From: Candidatus Sulfotelmatobacter sp.
GTDB lineage: Bacteria > Acidobacteriota > Terriglobia > Terriglobales > Acidobacteriaceae
Assembly: GCA_030041415.1 (NCBI GenBank)
Contig: JASHNX010000249.1
Coordinates: 1 to 35,202, forward strand
Length of the DNA: 35,202 nucleotides
Direction of reading: 5' to 3'
In this document: in pieces, positions 25,419 to 34,493 of the stretch
Position numbering within the stretch: the first letter of the stretch is position 1
How the letters are laid out: each line of letters starts with the position of its first letter
The notes under the pieces: generated by a model
The model's input: the letters and a program-made list of their open reading frames with translations, nothing else
What the model was told of the DNA's origin: nothing
Databases searched by the model: none
Translations under genes and position numbers: made by a program

Positions 25419-28130
25419 ATGGCAAAGTTTCCGCAAGATCCGAAGTCGTTTAGCCGTTGGCCTTTTCTACTCACAGTCTTCCTGCCGACAATTCTGGCCG
25501 CAGCCTCGGTCGCACAAAGTGCGCCTTTGCCGAAGATTTCTCCGGCGGAGGTGACGCGTTATACGCTGCCTAACGGGCTGCGCGTGGTAATTGTTCCCAA
25601 TCATCTGGCTCCGGTTGTAACCGTCGAAGAGAACTATATTGTCGGCGGAGATGAAACGCCCAAAGGTTTCCCGGGCATGGCACATGCGCAGGAGCATATG
25701 GCGTTTCGGGGCTGCGGGGATCTCTCGGTCGATCAAATCGCGGCTATCTATGCGCAGCTTGGCGGCGACAACGACGCCGACACGCAACAGAACATCACGC
25801 AGTTTTTCGAGACCATTCCATCGCAGGATCTCGAAATTGCGCTTCACGCCGACGCCGATTGCATGCGCGGTATCGCTGACACGCAGGCGGAATGGAATCA
25901 GGAGCGCGGCGCGATCGAGCAGGAGGTCGCACGCGACCTTTCGAATCCCACTTACAACTTTCTGGTTCGGATGGATAAAGACATGTTCGCGGGAACTCCC
26001 TACGAACAGGATGCGCTTGGCACCAAGCCTTCGTTCGATGCGACCACCGGAGCGATGCTGAAGAGTTTTCAGGAGAAGTGGTACGCGCCGAACAATGCGA
26101 TTCTGGTCATCACGGGGCAAGTCGATCCGGCGAAGGCCATCGAGACAATCAAGAAGCTTTACGGAGATATTCCGAGAAAGAAGTTGCCTGCGCGTCCTGC
26201 AATTCATTTGCGGCCAGTGAAAGCCGAGCACTTTACGCTGCCCAGCGATTTTCCGTACAGCATTGCGATTATCGCTTACCGCATGCCCGGTTCCGACAGC
26301 ACCGATTTCGCCGCCAGCCGCGTGTTGAGCGACGTACTGGCGAGCCAGCGCGCCGACATCTACGGGCTTGTGCCAGCAGGCAAAGCGCTCGACGCCGGTT
26401 TTGAGCTGGGCGAAACCTACCGGAAGGCTGGAGCGGCGTTCGCGTATGCCGTTATCCCGACCACCGCGGACGCGAAGGCGATGGAGCAGACGCTGCAGAC
26501 GACTGTCGCAAATTACGCGAGCAACGGCGTTCCCGCGGACTTGGTGGAAGCGGCGCGGCGAAGCGAAGTGGCTTCGTTCGAATTCGAGCGGAACTCGATT
26601 CCGGGACTAGCTTCTTTGTGGTCGCAGGCGCTGGCAGGCGAGGGACGCAATTCACCGGAAGAGGATGTCGAGCAGATTGAACAGGTGACACTCGAGGACG
26701 TAAATCGCATCGCGAAAGAATATCTGGTGAACGAGAATGCGATTGTGGCCACGCTGATTCCCCAACCATCCGGTCAGGCCGTCGCGAGCAAGGGGTTCGG
26801 TGGCGCCGAGAAGGCAGCGCCCGCTGCTACCAAGGCGGTCACGTTTCCGGCGTGGGCGGAGTCGTTAACGCAAGCGGTTCAGGTTCCCAAGTGGAATCTG
26901 CGTCCAGTCGAAAGTACCTTGCCGAACGGCATTCACCTGATCGTAGAAACGGAACATCTCACTCCCACCATCACGATCACCGGCGAGGTGCGTCACGAGA
27001 CAGCGCTGGAAGTTCCCTCCGGGCAAGAAGGAGTCGCCAGCGTACTCGATGGTCTCTTCTCCTACGGCACGAGCAAGCTTGACCGGCTTGCGTTTCAGAA
27101 AGCGCTGGACGATATCGCGGCCAACGAGAGCGGGGGCACAACTTTCCAGTTGGAAGTGCTCAAACCGTATCTCGACCGCGGCCTGGAGTTGTTGGCGGCA
27201 AATGAACTCGATCCGGCGTTGCCGGAGGAGGCATTCAAGATCGTGCAGCAACAGACCGCCGATTCGGTTGCCGGTCTGCTGAAGAGCCCCGATTACCGGG
27301 CTCACCGCGCTACGCTGGAAGCGCTGCTGCCGAAAGATGATCCGGCGCTCCGCCAGGCGACTCCGGAGAGAGTTTCTTCACTGACTTTGAAGGATGTGCA
27401 GAGCTACTATCACAAGACCTTTCGTCCCGACGTTACGAAGATTGTTGTGATCGGCGACATCTCGCCGGAAGAAGCACAAAAGGAAATTGCGAAATGGTTT
27501 GGAAACTGGAAAACGGAGAATCCAAAGCCCGAATTGGATCTTCCGACGGTGCCGGCCAATAAAGCTTCTGCAAGCCGAGTGCCGGATCCAACCCGCATCC
27601 AGGATGAAGTCACTCTTTCTGAAGAGCTGCCCATGGATCGGTTTGATCTCGACTACTACCCGCTTCAGCTTGCGAATCACATTCTGGGCGGCGGGTTCTA
27701 TGCCACGCGCCTGTATCGAGATCTTCGCGAGAAAACCGGATATGTCTATAACGTCGATGAAGAACTGGATGCCGGGCGCACACGAACACAGTTTGTAGTT
27801 TCGTATGGAGCCGATCCGGCGAATGTGCCTAAAGCGAGAGCGTTGATTGACCAGGATCTCAAGACCATGCAGAACACGGCTCCGAGCGAAGCCGAGATGA
27901 AACAGGCTCGCGCCATGCTCATCCGCCAGATTCCTCTCGGAGAATCGAGCGAATCACAGATTGCCGACGGTCTGCTCGCGCGCTCGCTCATCGGCTTGCC
28001 ACTGGACGAGCCGGTGCGTGCCGCCGAGCGGTACGAGAAGCTTTCTGCGGAAGAAGTACGCGCCGCTTTCTCCAAGTGGATTCGCCCCGGCGACCTGGTG
28101 GAGGTAATCGAGGGACCGGCTCCGAAATAG
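25419..28130 (+). CDS. Two-module M16 metallopeptidase (insulinase family)
   Basis: 903 residues from ATG 25419 (AAGAGG seven bases before). A signal peptide or anchor at 13-33 (RWPFLLTVFLPTILAAAS) puts it in the envelope. Module 1 (about 42-460) has the inverted zinc motif HAQEH (His89, Glu92, His93) and the third ligand region EWNQERGAIEQEV (158-170), so it is active. Module 2 (about 480-895) lacks the zinc motif but has YHKTFRPDVTKIVVIGDI, GGGFYATRLYRDLREKTGYVYN with the Arg/Tyr pair that holds the substrate in M16B enzymes. Both halves in one chain are seen in PqqL-like peptidases. It degrades or trims peptides. It is followed 100 bases later by the M50 gene. Confidence 0.92.
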   Translation: MAKFPQDPKSFSRWPFLLTVFLPTILAAASVAQSAPLPKISPAEVTRYTLPNGLRVVIVPNHLAPVVTVEENYIVGGDETPKGFPGMAHAQEHMAFRGCGDLSVDQIAAIYAQLGGDNDADTQQNITQFFETIPSQDLEIALHADADCMRGIADTQAEWNQERGAIEQEVARDLSNPTYNFLVRMDKDMFAGTPYEQDALGTKPSFDATTGAMLKSFQEKWYAPNNAILVITGQVDPAKAIETIKKLYGDIPRKKLPARPAIHLRPVKAEHFTLPSDFPYSIAIIAYRMPGSDSTDFAASRVLSDVLASQRADIYGLVPAGKALDAGFELGETYRKAGAAFAYAVIPTTADAKAMEQTLQTTVANYASNGVPADLVEAARRSEVASFEFERNSIPGLASLWSQALAGEGRNSPEEDVEQIEQVTLEDVNRIAKEYLVNENAIVATLIPQPSGQAVASKGFGGAEKAAPAATKAVTFPAWAESLTQAVQVPKWNLRPVESTLPNGIHLIVETEHLTPTITITGEVRHETALEVPSGQEGVASVLDGLFSYGTSKLDRLAFQKALDDIAANESGGTTFQLEVLKPYLDRGLELLAANELDPALPEEAFKIVQQQTADSVAGLLKSPDYRAHRATLEALLPKDDPALRQATPERVSSLTLKDVQSYYHKTFRPDVTKIVVIGDISPEEAQKEIAKWFGNWKTENPKPELDLPTVPANKASASRVPDPTRIQDEVTLSEELPMDRFDLDYYPLQLANHILGGGFYATRLYRDLREKTGYVYNVDEELDAGRTRTQFVVSYGADPANVPKARALIDQDLKTMQNTAPSEAEMKQARAMLIRQIPLGESSESQIADGLLARSLIGLPLDEPVRAAERYEKLSAEEVRAAFSKWIRPGDLVEVIEGPAPK

Positions 28131-28230
28131 CGGGGCACATTGGGCCGATCCCGTCACCTCCTGAGGCGCCGTTATCTCGACGCCATCGAAAGGAGTTGCG
28201 ATTGCATCCAAGTGGTGGGTGGTGAAACCG

Positions 28231-29385
28231 ATGAAATCCCAAATCAAACTTGGCACGATTTTTGGGGTCGAGCTGGGCCTGCACTATAGTTGGATCGTCA
28301 TTGCCCTGCTGATCGTTTTTTCGCTGGCGGCGCAATTCCACGCAGTGAATCGCGACTGGCCGGAAGCAGTTGTCTGGTCGACGGCGATCCTGACCGGACT
28401 GCTTTTCTTTGCCTGCCTTTTTGCGCACGAGTTGTCACACGCGATAGTGGCGCGAGCGCGCGGCCTGCCGATTAACAAAATCACACTGTTCCTGCTGGGC
28501 GGTGTTGCCCAGATGGAGAAGGAAGCTGCCGATCCTGAAACCGAATTCTGGATGGCGATCGCGGGACCGATCACCAGCGCGGTTTTGGGAGTTGTGCTTT
28601 TGGGCCTTGCCAGGCTCGCCGGCTGGGTGTTTGCAAGCAATCCGCTCACGCCCGGCACGGCGCTGCTGGTCTGGCTTGGTTATATCAATCTTCTGCTGGC
28701 TGCATTCAATATGATTCCCGGCTTCCCTCTGGATGGTGGCCGCGTGCTGCGAGCCATTGTGTGGTGGATTACGGGGAGCGTGGAACGGTCCACGCGCACT
28801 GCGGCTCGCGTAGGACAAGTGATCGCAGCATTATTCATTGCCTGGGGAATCTTTCGCTTTTTCGAGGGTGCGGGGTTGGGAGGACTCTGGCTGGCTTTTG
28901 TCGGATGGTTTTTGCTGCAGGCTTCGAGCGCGACTTACTTGCAGGTGCGAACCGGGTCACTTCTTCGAGATTTGCGCGTCAAAGACTTGATGTCCCCGAA
29001 TTTCGAGGTCGTAAGCCCGAATATGTCTCTGCAGGAATTTGTGAACGAGCATTTGATGCGCACGGGACGGCGATGTTTTCTGGTTATGCAGAACAACGAA
29101 ATGGTCGGCATGATCACGCCCAACGAGATTCGCGGGATCAGTCCCAGCATCTGGCAGTTCAAGCAAGTCGGTGATGTGATGCGGCCGGTCAGTCAAATTC
29201 ATTTTGCCTCGCCCGATGTGCCGGCCATGGCGGCTCTGGAAATCATGAGCCGGGAAGATGTTCATCAGCTACCGGTTCTCTCCAACGGGCACGTTGAAGG
29301 CGTAGTCACACGCGCGCACGTCTTGGAGATTCTAAAGGCCCGAGCCGAGCTCTCCGACATAACGCATATGCCTCATGCGGCGTGA
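28231..29385 (+). CDS. Site-2-type M50 metallopeptidase with CBS domains
   Basis: 384 residues. ATG 28231 is chosen; GTG 28219 is an alternative. Membrane helices lie at about 19-37, 50-65, 108-130, 145-160 and 195-230. The zinc site is [10 protein letters not shown] (His66, Glu67, His70) with the third ligand in [16 protein letters not shown] (Asp168). Two CBS domains follow (about 245-300: [15 protein letters not shown]; about 312-375: [17 protein letters not shown] ... [16 protein letters not shown]), which probably sense adenine nucleotides. This is the site-2 protease arrangement with a cytoplasmic sensor; the substrate is unknown. Confidence 0.93.
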   Translation: MKSQIKLGTIFGVELGLHYSWIVIALLIVFSLAAQFHAVNRDWPEAVVWSTAILTGLLFFACLFAHELSHAIVARARGLPINKITLFLLGGVAQMEKEAADPETEFWMAIAGPITSAVLGVVLLGLARLAGWVFASNPLTPGTALLVWLGYINLLLAAFNMIPGFPLDGGRVLRAIVWWITGSVERSTRTAARVGQVIAALFIAWGIFRFFEGAGLGGLWLAFVGWFLLQASSATYLQVRTGSLLRDLRVKDLMSPNFEVVSPNMSLQEFVNEHLMRTGRRCFLVMQNNEMVGMITPNEIRGISPSIWQFKQVGDVMRPVSQIHFASPDVPAMAALEIMSREDVHQLPVLSNGHVEGVVTRAHVLEILKARAELSDITHMPHAA

Positions 29386-29508
29386 TCCGAAAGGTTTCGA
29401 TAGGGTCAACCGCCACAAATCTTTGCCAAAGTTAGCAACCAACGGCTGGAGGTATTAGTCTTTACAGTAGGGGTCGCGGTGCAGTGGAGGGATTGAGAGG
29501 AGAAAGAA

Positions 29509-31002
29509 ATGGCACGACTTCTTCAGGTGCGCCAATCGGCCGCAGTGGCATTTGTCGCCGTGGTGTTAATTGCGGGCGGCGTTCTCGGGCTGGCGGCAAG
29601 TTCGTGGGCGGGACATTCGGTGCTGGGCGCGACTCACGAGATTCCGGTTTACATCGCGCAAACCGGACACGGGGCGAGCGGCTCAAGTTCCAACGCGATG
29701 GGTTTTGCGCCTCTGTTCAAGCCGGCCTTACCTGCCGTGGTCAGCATTACCTCCTCGCGAGTGGTGAAAGTTCCGCAGTCTCCATTCTTCAACGATCCTT
29801 TTTTTCAGCAGTTTTTTGGACGGCAATTGCCTCAGGCGCCACAAGAGCAACGTGAGCGCGGTTTGGGATCAGGCGTAATTATCAGTCCCGATGGCTATAT
29901 TCTTACGAACAATCACGTGGTTGAAAAAAGTACGGAACTGAAGGTGACGCTCGCCGACAAACGGCAGTTCAACGGAAAAGTGGTCGGGACCGATCCGCAA
30001 ACAGACGTTGCAGTTGTCAAGATTGAGACCACCAATCTGCCCACCATTCCTTTGGGAGACTCCTCGAAACTGGAAGTCGGCGATTACGCTTTTGCCATCG
30101 GCAATCCTTTCGGCGTAGGTGAGACGGCGACGATGGGCATCATCAGCGCGACCGGGCGAAACGGCTTGTCGATTGAGGACTACGAAGATTTCATTCAGAC
30201 CGACGCCGCAATTAATCCTGGAAACTCGGGCGGCGCGCTGCTGAACGCGCGCGGCGAACTGATCGGGATCAATACGGCAATTCTTTCCGGCGGGGGTGGG
30301 AACCAGGGCATCGGCTTTGCCATACCGATCAATATGGCGAAATACGTCATGGATCAGATTCTGAAGCACGGCAAGGTAGTGCGCGGCTACATCGGTGTGG
30401 GTATTCAGGATGTCACACCCGAGCTCGCCCGGGCGTTCCATGTGCCGTCAGAGAAGGGTGCGTTGGTAAGTAACGTCGATAGCAGCAGTCCTGGCGGCAA
30501 AGCTGGATTGCAACGCGGCGACGTAATCACGGCAATCAATGGCGAGGCAGTCCAAGGCGCCAATGACTTGCGCCTCAAGGTCGGCACAATGACTCCGGGC
30601 ACGACGGTGCACCTCAAAGTGAATCGCAATGGTGAAGAGCGCGATTTCAGCCTTACTCTGGGAGAGGCTCCCTCGGGCAAGGGCGCTTCAAACGCAGGCG
30701 GTGGCGAGGCGGAAAACAGCCCCATGCGCGGGGTCCAGGTGGATGAGTTGACCAACGACATTCGCCAGCAACTCGGACTAAACCAGAACGTGAAAGGCGT
30801 TGTCGTTACCGACGTTGCCGGCGATTCCCCCGCGGCCGACGCGGGCTTGCAACGCGGAGATGTGATTGAGCAAGTGAACAGGCAACCCGTGAATTCAGTT
30901 TCCGATTATCAGCGGCTTATCTCCGGAGCGGGAAAACAAACGATCGTGCTGCTGATCAATCGTGGAGGGACCACTACGTTCCTGGTGGTGCAGCCGGAGT
31001 GA
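29509..31002 (+). CDS. HtrA/DegP-type serine protease with two PDZ domains
   Basis: 497 residues, ATG 29509 with GAGGAGAAAGAA before. One membrane segment at 10-33 (SAAVAFVAVVLIAGGVLGLAAS) anchors or exports it. The trypsin-like domain has His136 (LTNNHVV), Asp166 (QTDVAVVK) and Ser240 (NPGNSGGALL). PDZ1 spans about 290-385 (GYIGVGIQDV ... GGKAGLQRGDVITAINGE) and PDZ2 about 405-497 (VQVDELTNDIRQQLGL ... ADAGLQRGDVIEQVNRQ). It degrades misfolded envelope proteins. An acidic Gly/Ala-rich linker lies between the PDZ domains. It follows the M50 gene by 123 bases, so a shared stress role is likely but not proven. Confidence 0.96.
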   Translation: MARLLQVRQSAAVAFVAVVLIAGGVLGLAASSWAGHSVLGATHEIPVYIAQTGHGASGSSSNAMGFAPLFKPALPAVVSITSSRVVKVPQSPFFNDPFFQQFFGRQLPQAPQEQRERGLGSGVIISPDGYILTNNHVVEKSTELKVTLADKRQFNGKVVGTDPQTDVAVVKIETTNLPTIPLGDSSKLEVGDYAFAIGNPFGVGETATMGIISATGRNGLSIEDYEDFIQTDAAINPGNSGGALLNARGELIGINTAILSGGGGNQGIGFAIPINMAKYVMDQILKHGKVVRGYIGVGIQDVTPELARAFHVPSEKGALVSNVDSSSPGGKAGLQRGDVITAINGEAVQGANDLRLKVGTMTPGTTVHLKVNRNGEERDFSLTLGEAPSGKGASNAGGGEAENSPMRGVQVDELTNDIRQQLGLNQNVKGVVVTDVAGDSPAADAGLQRGDVIEQVNRQPVNSVSDYQRLISGAGKQTIVLLINRGGTTTFLVVQPE

Positions 31003-31061
31003 GCTCGGACGCGGTCCGCCTTTTCGCGGTCGCGATTGTTTGAGCTTACCTGGATTTCACA

Positions 31062-31077
31062 TCACAGCGACTTGTGT
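31062..31077. promoter_or_regulatory. Candidate operator upstream of hypC
   Basis: TCACA-N6-TGTGT, 16 bases, 59 bases before the hypC start. Eleven of 16 positions match the dyad upstream of hypD (31472-31487). Confidence 0.4.
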
Positions 31078-31135
31078 CCTGCATCACAGACCCGGGTTTG
31101 CCCGCATGGTTCACTGGACCTCGGGAGAATCGACC

Positions 31136-31399
31136 GTGTGCCTTGCGATTCCCGGCAAAATCATTGAGATTCAAGGGCAGCCGCCGCTGCGGGCGGCGCG
31201 GGTGCGTTTCGGCGGGATAGTGCGCCAGGTCTCGCTCGATTTTGTTCCCGAAGCGGGCGTGGGCGATTACGTCATGGTTCACGTTGGTTTCGCGATCAGC
31301 CGCGTCGATGCCGTCGAGGCAGAGCGCACCTACAAGCTTCTGCAAGAGATGGATTTGCTGGAGCAGGAACTGGGACCTGTTTCGGCCGATGTTTCGTAG
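31136..31399 (+). CDS. hypC: Hydrogenase assembly chaperone HypC
   Basis: 87 residues. GTG 31136 is the start because the protein must begin with (M)CLAIPGK, in which Cys2 is essential, and GGGAG lies about nine bases before; the longer frame upstream does not fit the family. HypC carries the Fe(CN)2CO group between HypD and the hydrogenase large subunit. The body VRFGGIVRQVSLDFVPEAGVGDYVMVHVGFAISRVD is a typical OB-like barrel, ending in a helix. hypD follows 171 bases later, an unusually wide gap for this operon. The large subunit it serves lies on the other strand downstream. Confidence 0.96.
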   Translation: MCLAIPGKIIEIQGQPPLRAARVRFGGIVRQVSLDFVPEAGVGDYVMVHVGFAISRVDAVEAERTYKLLQEMDLLEQELGPVSADVS

Positions 31400-31469
31400 A
31401 ACAAAGCTAGTCTTAGCTTTGGCCAAGATCCACCGCCCTAGTTCGATCACGCGAGATTGCCCACCTGTC

Positions 31470-31487
31470 GTCACAACCCGTTGTGAC
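31470..31487. promoter_or_regulatory. Perfect dyad upstream of hypD
   Basis: GTCACAAC-CC-GTTGTGAC, eight-base arms, two-base spacer, 83 bases before hypD. It is not a CRP or FNR site: the half-sites point the wrong way. A weaker relative lies before hypC. Confidence 0.6.
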
Positions 31488-31570
31488 TTATATCACCGAT
31501 GCAAGTTCGGTCAGGGAATAAAGTGCACACAGACAGGTAGATCCGCGCATGTTGAAGGCGCGGACATCGC

Positions 31571-32665
31571 ATGAAATATATCGACGAATACCGCGACGCG
31601 CGCATCGCCCGTTCATTAGCGGCAGAGATTGCGCACGGCACAACGCGCCCGTGGGTGCTGATGGAAATCTGCGGCGGACAGACGCATACGATTATGCGAT
31701 ATGGGATCGATGAGTTACTGCCGCGCGCAATCGAACTGGTGCACGGTCCGGGTTGCCCGGTGTGCGTCACGCCGCTCGAAACCATCGATAAGGCGATTTT
31801 GCTGGCTCTAAGGCCGGACGTGATTCTGGTTTCTTACGGTGACATGCTGCGCGTGCCGGGATCGCAATCGGATTTGTTTCGCGCCAAGGCCCAGGGCGCG
31901 GATGTTCGCATCGCCTACTCTCCGACCGAGGCGGTGAAGATTGCCCGCGCAAATCCTGACCGCAAGGTGGTCTTTCTGGCAATCGGTTTCGAAACCACCG
32001 CTCCGGCGAACGCGATGGCAGCGTGGCAGGCGAAACATGCAGGCCTGACAAATTTTTCGATGCTGGTTTCGCATGTGCTGGTTCCACCCGCGATTCGAGC
32101 GCTGATGACTTCCGAGAAGAACCGGGTGCAGGGATTTATCGCCCCCGGGCATGTCTGCACGGTGATGGGCTGCGGCGAATATGAAACGCTTGTGCGCGAT
32201 TTTCAGATTCCCATCGTGGTTGGCGGATTCGAGCCGGTCGATCTTCTCGAAGCGATTCTGATGCTGGTGAAGCAACTGGAAGCGGGCGAGGCAAGGCTGG
32301 AGAATCAGTACGTGCGGTCGGTGAGCTATCGCGGAAATCTGCCTGCCCGCAAGATCATGGGTGAAGTCTTCGAAATTGCAGATCAGAAGTGGCGCGGTAT
32401 TGGAGCGATTCCGCAAAGCGGATTGCGGCTGCGTGAGGAATATGCCGCCTATGACGCCAACAAAGTTTTCGACGTGGGCGAACTCAGCGTGGACGAGCCG
32501 GCCGAATGCATCAGTGCGCAAGTGTTGCAGGGTTTGAAAAAGCCCACGGACTGTCCGGTGTTTGGTATGCGATGCACGCCGGAGAACCCGCTGGGCGCGC
32601 CGATGGTTTCGAGCGAGGGAGCGTGCGCCGCTTACTATCATTACCGGCGTCACGCGGCGAGTTAG
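31571..32665 (+). CDS. hypD: Hydrogenase formation protein HypD
   Basis: 364 residues; ATG 31571, weak ribosome site. HypD is a [4Fe-4S] scaffold where the Fe(CN)2CO unit is built with HypC. Signatures: CGGQTH (36-41), [10 protein letters not shown] (57-66), [18 protein letters not shown], and the C-terminal Cys cluster [35 protein letters not shown]. The gene ends 14 bases before hypE. The wide gap to hypC holds a perfect dyad. Confidence 0.98.
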   Translation: MKYIDEYRDARIARSLAAEIAHGTTRPWVLMEICGGQTHTIMRYGIDELLPRAIELVHGPGCPVCVTPLETIDKAILLALRPDVILVSYGDMLRVPGSQSDLFRAKAQGADVRIAYSPTEAVKIARANPDRKVVFLAIGFETTAPANAMAAWQAKHAGLTNFSMLVSHVLVPPAIRALMTSEKNRVQGFIAPGHVCTVMGCGEYETLVRDFQIPIVVGGFEPVDLLEAILMLVKQLEAGEARLENQYVRSVSYRGNLPARKIMGEVFEIADQKWRGIGAIPQSGLRLREEYAAYDANKVFDVGELSVDEPAECISAQVLQGLKKPTDCPVFGMRCTPENPLGAPMVSSEGACAAYYHYRRHAAS

Positions 32666-32679
32666 GCAAGGAGAAGACA

Positions 32680-33735
32680 ATGTCGACGAAGACCATTGCG
32701 GAATTTACCTGCCCCGCTCCTTTGCCGGCAAAGGAAACCATTCTTCTTGGCCACGGCAGTGGAGGGAAGCTCAGCGCGGAGCTGGTCCGCGATATTTTTC
32801 TTCCGTCGCTGCGCAATCCAGTCCTGGCCCGCCTTGATGATCAGGCGATCGTGAATATTCAAGGCCAGCGGCTGGCATTCACGACCGATTCGTTCGTGGT
32901 TCAGCCTTTGTTTTTTCCTGGCGGCGATATCGGTTCTCTCGCAGTTCACGGAACCGTGAACGACCTGGCCATGGGAGGCGCGAAACCGCTTTTCTTGAGC
33001 GCAGCGTTCATCATTGAAGAAGGCTTTTCAATCGAAGAGCTGCGCCGCGTGGTGGAATCGATGCATCGGGCCGCGGCTGAAGCGGGCGTCGAGGTTGTGA
33101 CGGGTGACACTAAAGTCGTTGAAAAAGGGAAGGGCGACGGGATTTTTATTACGACGACCGGAATCGGCATTGTTCCCGAAGGCTTGGAGCTTTCCGCGGA
33201 TCGCGCCAAGCCCGGCGACAAGGTGCTGCTTAGCGGATCAATTGGCGAGCACGGCATTGCGATCCTGGCGCAGCGCGCCGGGCTGGAATTTGAAACTCAG
33301 ATTCAAAGCGATAGTGCGGCATTGCACTCACTGGTTGCGAGAATGCTTGAAGCGAGCCGCGACATTCGCTGCATGCGCGACCCCACGCGTGGCGGAGTTT
33401 CCAGCACGCTGAATGAAATTGCCCAGCAGTCGCGAGTGGGAGTTGAGTTGCATGAAGAATCGATCCCCGTGCGCGAAGAGGTGCGCGGAGCGTGCGAACT
33501 GCTGGGACTCGATCCTTTATATGTCGCGAATGAGGGCAAGCTGATCGCCATTGTGGCTCCCGATGCCGCTGATGATGTGCTTAGAACGATGCGAGAACAT
33601 CCGCTGGGAGCGAACGCGCAGATTATCGGCACAGTGAAGGAGGAAAACCCAGGCCTTGTGATCATGCGAACGCCGTTGGGCACAACGCGCGTAGTCGACA
33701 TGCTGGCAGGAGATCAGTTGCCGAGAATCTGCTGA
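32680..33735 (+). CDS. hypE: Carbamoyl dehydratase HypE
   Basis: 351 residues. Start ATG 32680 is fixed by AAGGAG at 32668-32673; a longer upstream frame overlaps hypD. HypE accepts a carbamoyl group from HypF on its C-terminal cysteine and dehydrates it with ATP to thiocyanate, the CN source. The conserved end PRIC is present. Other marks: LGHGSGGKLS, LDDQAIV, TDSFVVQPLFFPGGDIG, HGTVNDLAMGGAKP and RDPTRGGVSSTLNEIA. hypF is not in the window. Together with hypC and hypD this is the core of the cyanide/CO ligand assembly unit. Confidence 0.98.
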   Translation: MSTKTIAEFTCPAPLPAKETILLGHGSGGKLSAELVRDIFLPSLRNPVLARLDDQAIVNIQGQRLAFTTDSFVVQPLFFPGGDIGSLAVHGTVNDLAMGGAKPLFLSAAFIIEEGFSIEELRRVVESMHRAAAEAGVEVVTGDTKVVEKGKGDGIFITTTGIGIVPEGLELSADRAKPGDKVLLSGSIGEHGIAILAQRAGLEFETQIQSDSAALHSLVARMLEASRDIRCMRDPTRGGVSSTLNEIAQQSRVGVELHEESIPVREEVRGACELLGLDPLYVANEGKLIAIVAPDAADDVLRTMREHPLGANAQIIGTVKEENPGLVIMRTPLGTTRVVDMLAGDQLPRIC

Positions 33736-33789
33736 ATAAGTCTGCTCGATGTCACGCCCGCAGCACCGAAAAGGCTAGGCCAAAGCAGA

Positions 33790-33915
33790 TTCCTCCTGGC
33801 TCGCGATGCTCGCGCGTCGGGAATGACATCAGGATGGACGACATCTCGCTGCGTCGGAGCGAGCGCGTGGAGGGTAGCGTAGCCCTATGCTCGCGTCGGA
33901 ATGACATCAGGGTGA
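33790..33915. repeat. Dispersed repeat remnants, copies E
   Basis: Two partial units end GTCGGGAATGACATCAGG and CGTCGGAATGACATCAGG. They match the reversed left end of copies A and C. They fill the gap between the converging hypE and hydrogenase protease genes. No terminator was seen. Confidence 0.6.
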
Positions 33916-33932
33916 GGAGCCGTCGCTGTCAG

Positions 33933-34493
33933 CTAAGCAATCGCAGGACTCGCGCTCTTTTGTGCATGGTCGTCCGAACTCCACCAGATCTCGGGATCGA
34001 TCGCTTTTTCCCTGCGCTCATATTTCACTCCCACGCGATCCAGTTCGCGCAAGATTTCTTGAAACACTTCAAGAATCGTTGCACTGACTTTGGGACTCAG
34101 CGAACATCCGGGAGCATAGTTTTCGCCGACGATCCCGACCAGAAGCAGCTCCCGAGGCGACAATCCGAACAAATCGGCGCTTAAGAGATTTTCAACGAGG
34201 GCGGGAGAATGGGGATCCATGCGCACTTGCGGACGATGACGGATGAGGTCGTCTTTGCGATAGAGCTGCACCGAGCCTGGCCCGGCATCATCGCTCTGAA
34301 TGCAATCGATCAAAATTACCGCATCTTTGCCGGAAAATTGATCGATCAGATCGAGAGCCGGCGTTCCCAAATCGATGAGTTCGACGCCGTTCTCAAACGC
34401 GTACTGCGAATTGAGAAGCCGGACGACATATGGACCCACGCCGTCATCGCCCAGCAAAACATTGCCGATCCCCCCAATCAGCACTTTCTTCAT
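33933..34493 (-). CDS. [NiFe]-hydrogenase maturation endopeptidase
   Basis: 186 residues. Cuts the C-terminal tail of the large subunit once nickel is in place. The start ATG 34493 overlaps the stop of the large-subunit gene by four bases (ATGA), so translation is coupled. Signatures: GGIGNVLLGDDGVGPYV (7-23; Asp16), VILIDC (Asp63) and DPHSPAL (His95), the three residues that read nickel; GENYAPGCSLSP follows. Of the HyaD/HybD/HoxM type. The C-terminus is about 20-30 residues longer than short family members, with a charged end. Confidence 0.93.
   Translation of the reverse strand: MKKVLIGGIGNVLLGDDGVGPYVVRLLNSQYAFENGVELIDLGTPALDLIDQFSGKDAVILIDCIQSDDAGPGSVQLYRKDDLIRHRPQVRMDPHSPALVENLLSADLFGLSPRELLLVGIVGENYAPGCSLSPKVSATILEVFQEILRELDRVGVKYERREKAIDPEIWWSSDDHAQKSASPAIA

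Noticed and set aside
31470..31487. CRP or FNR binding site
   Set aside because: The half-sites face the opposite way from TGTGA-N6-TCACA and the spacing does not fit FNR.
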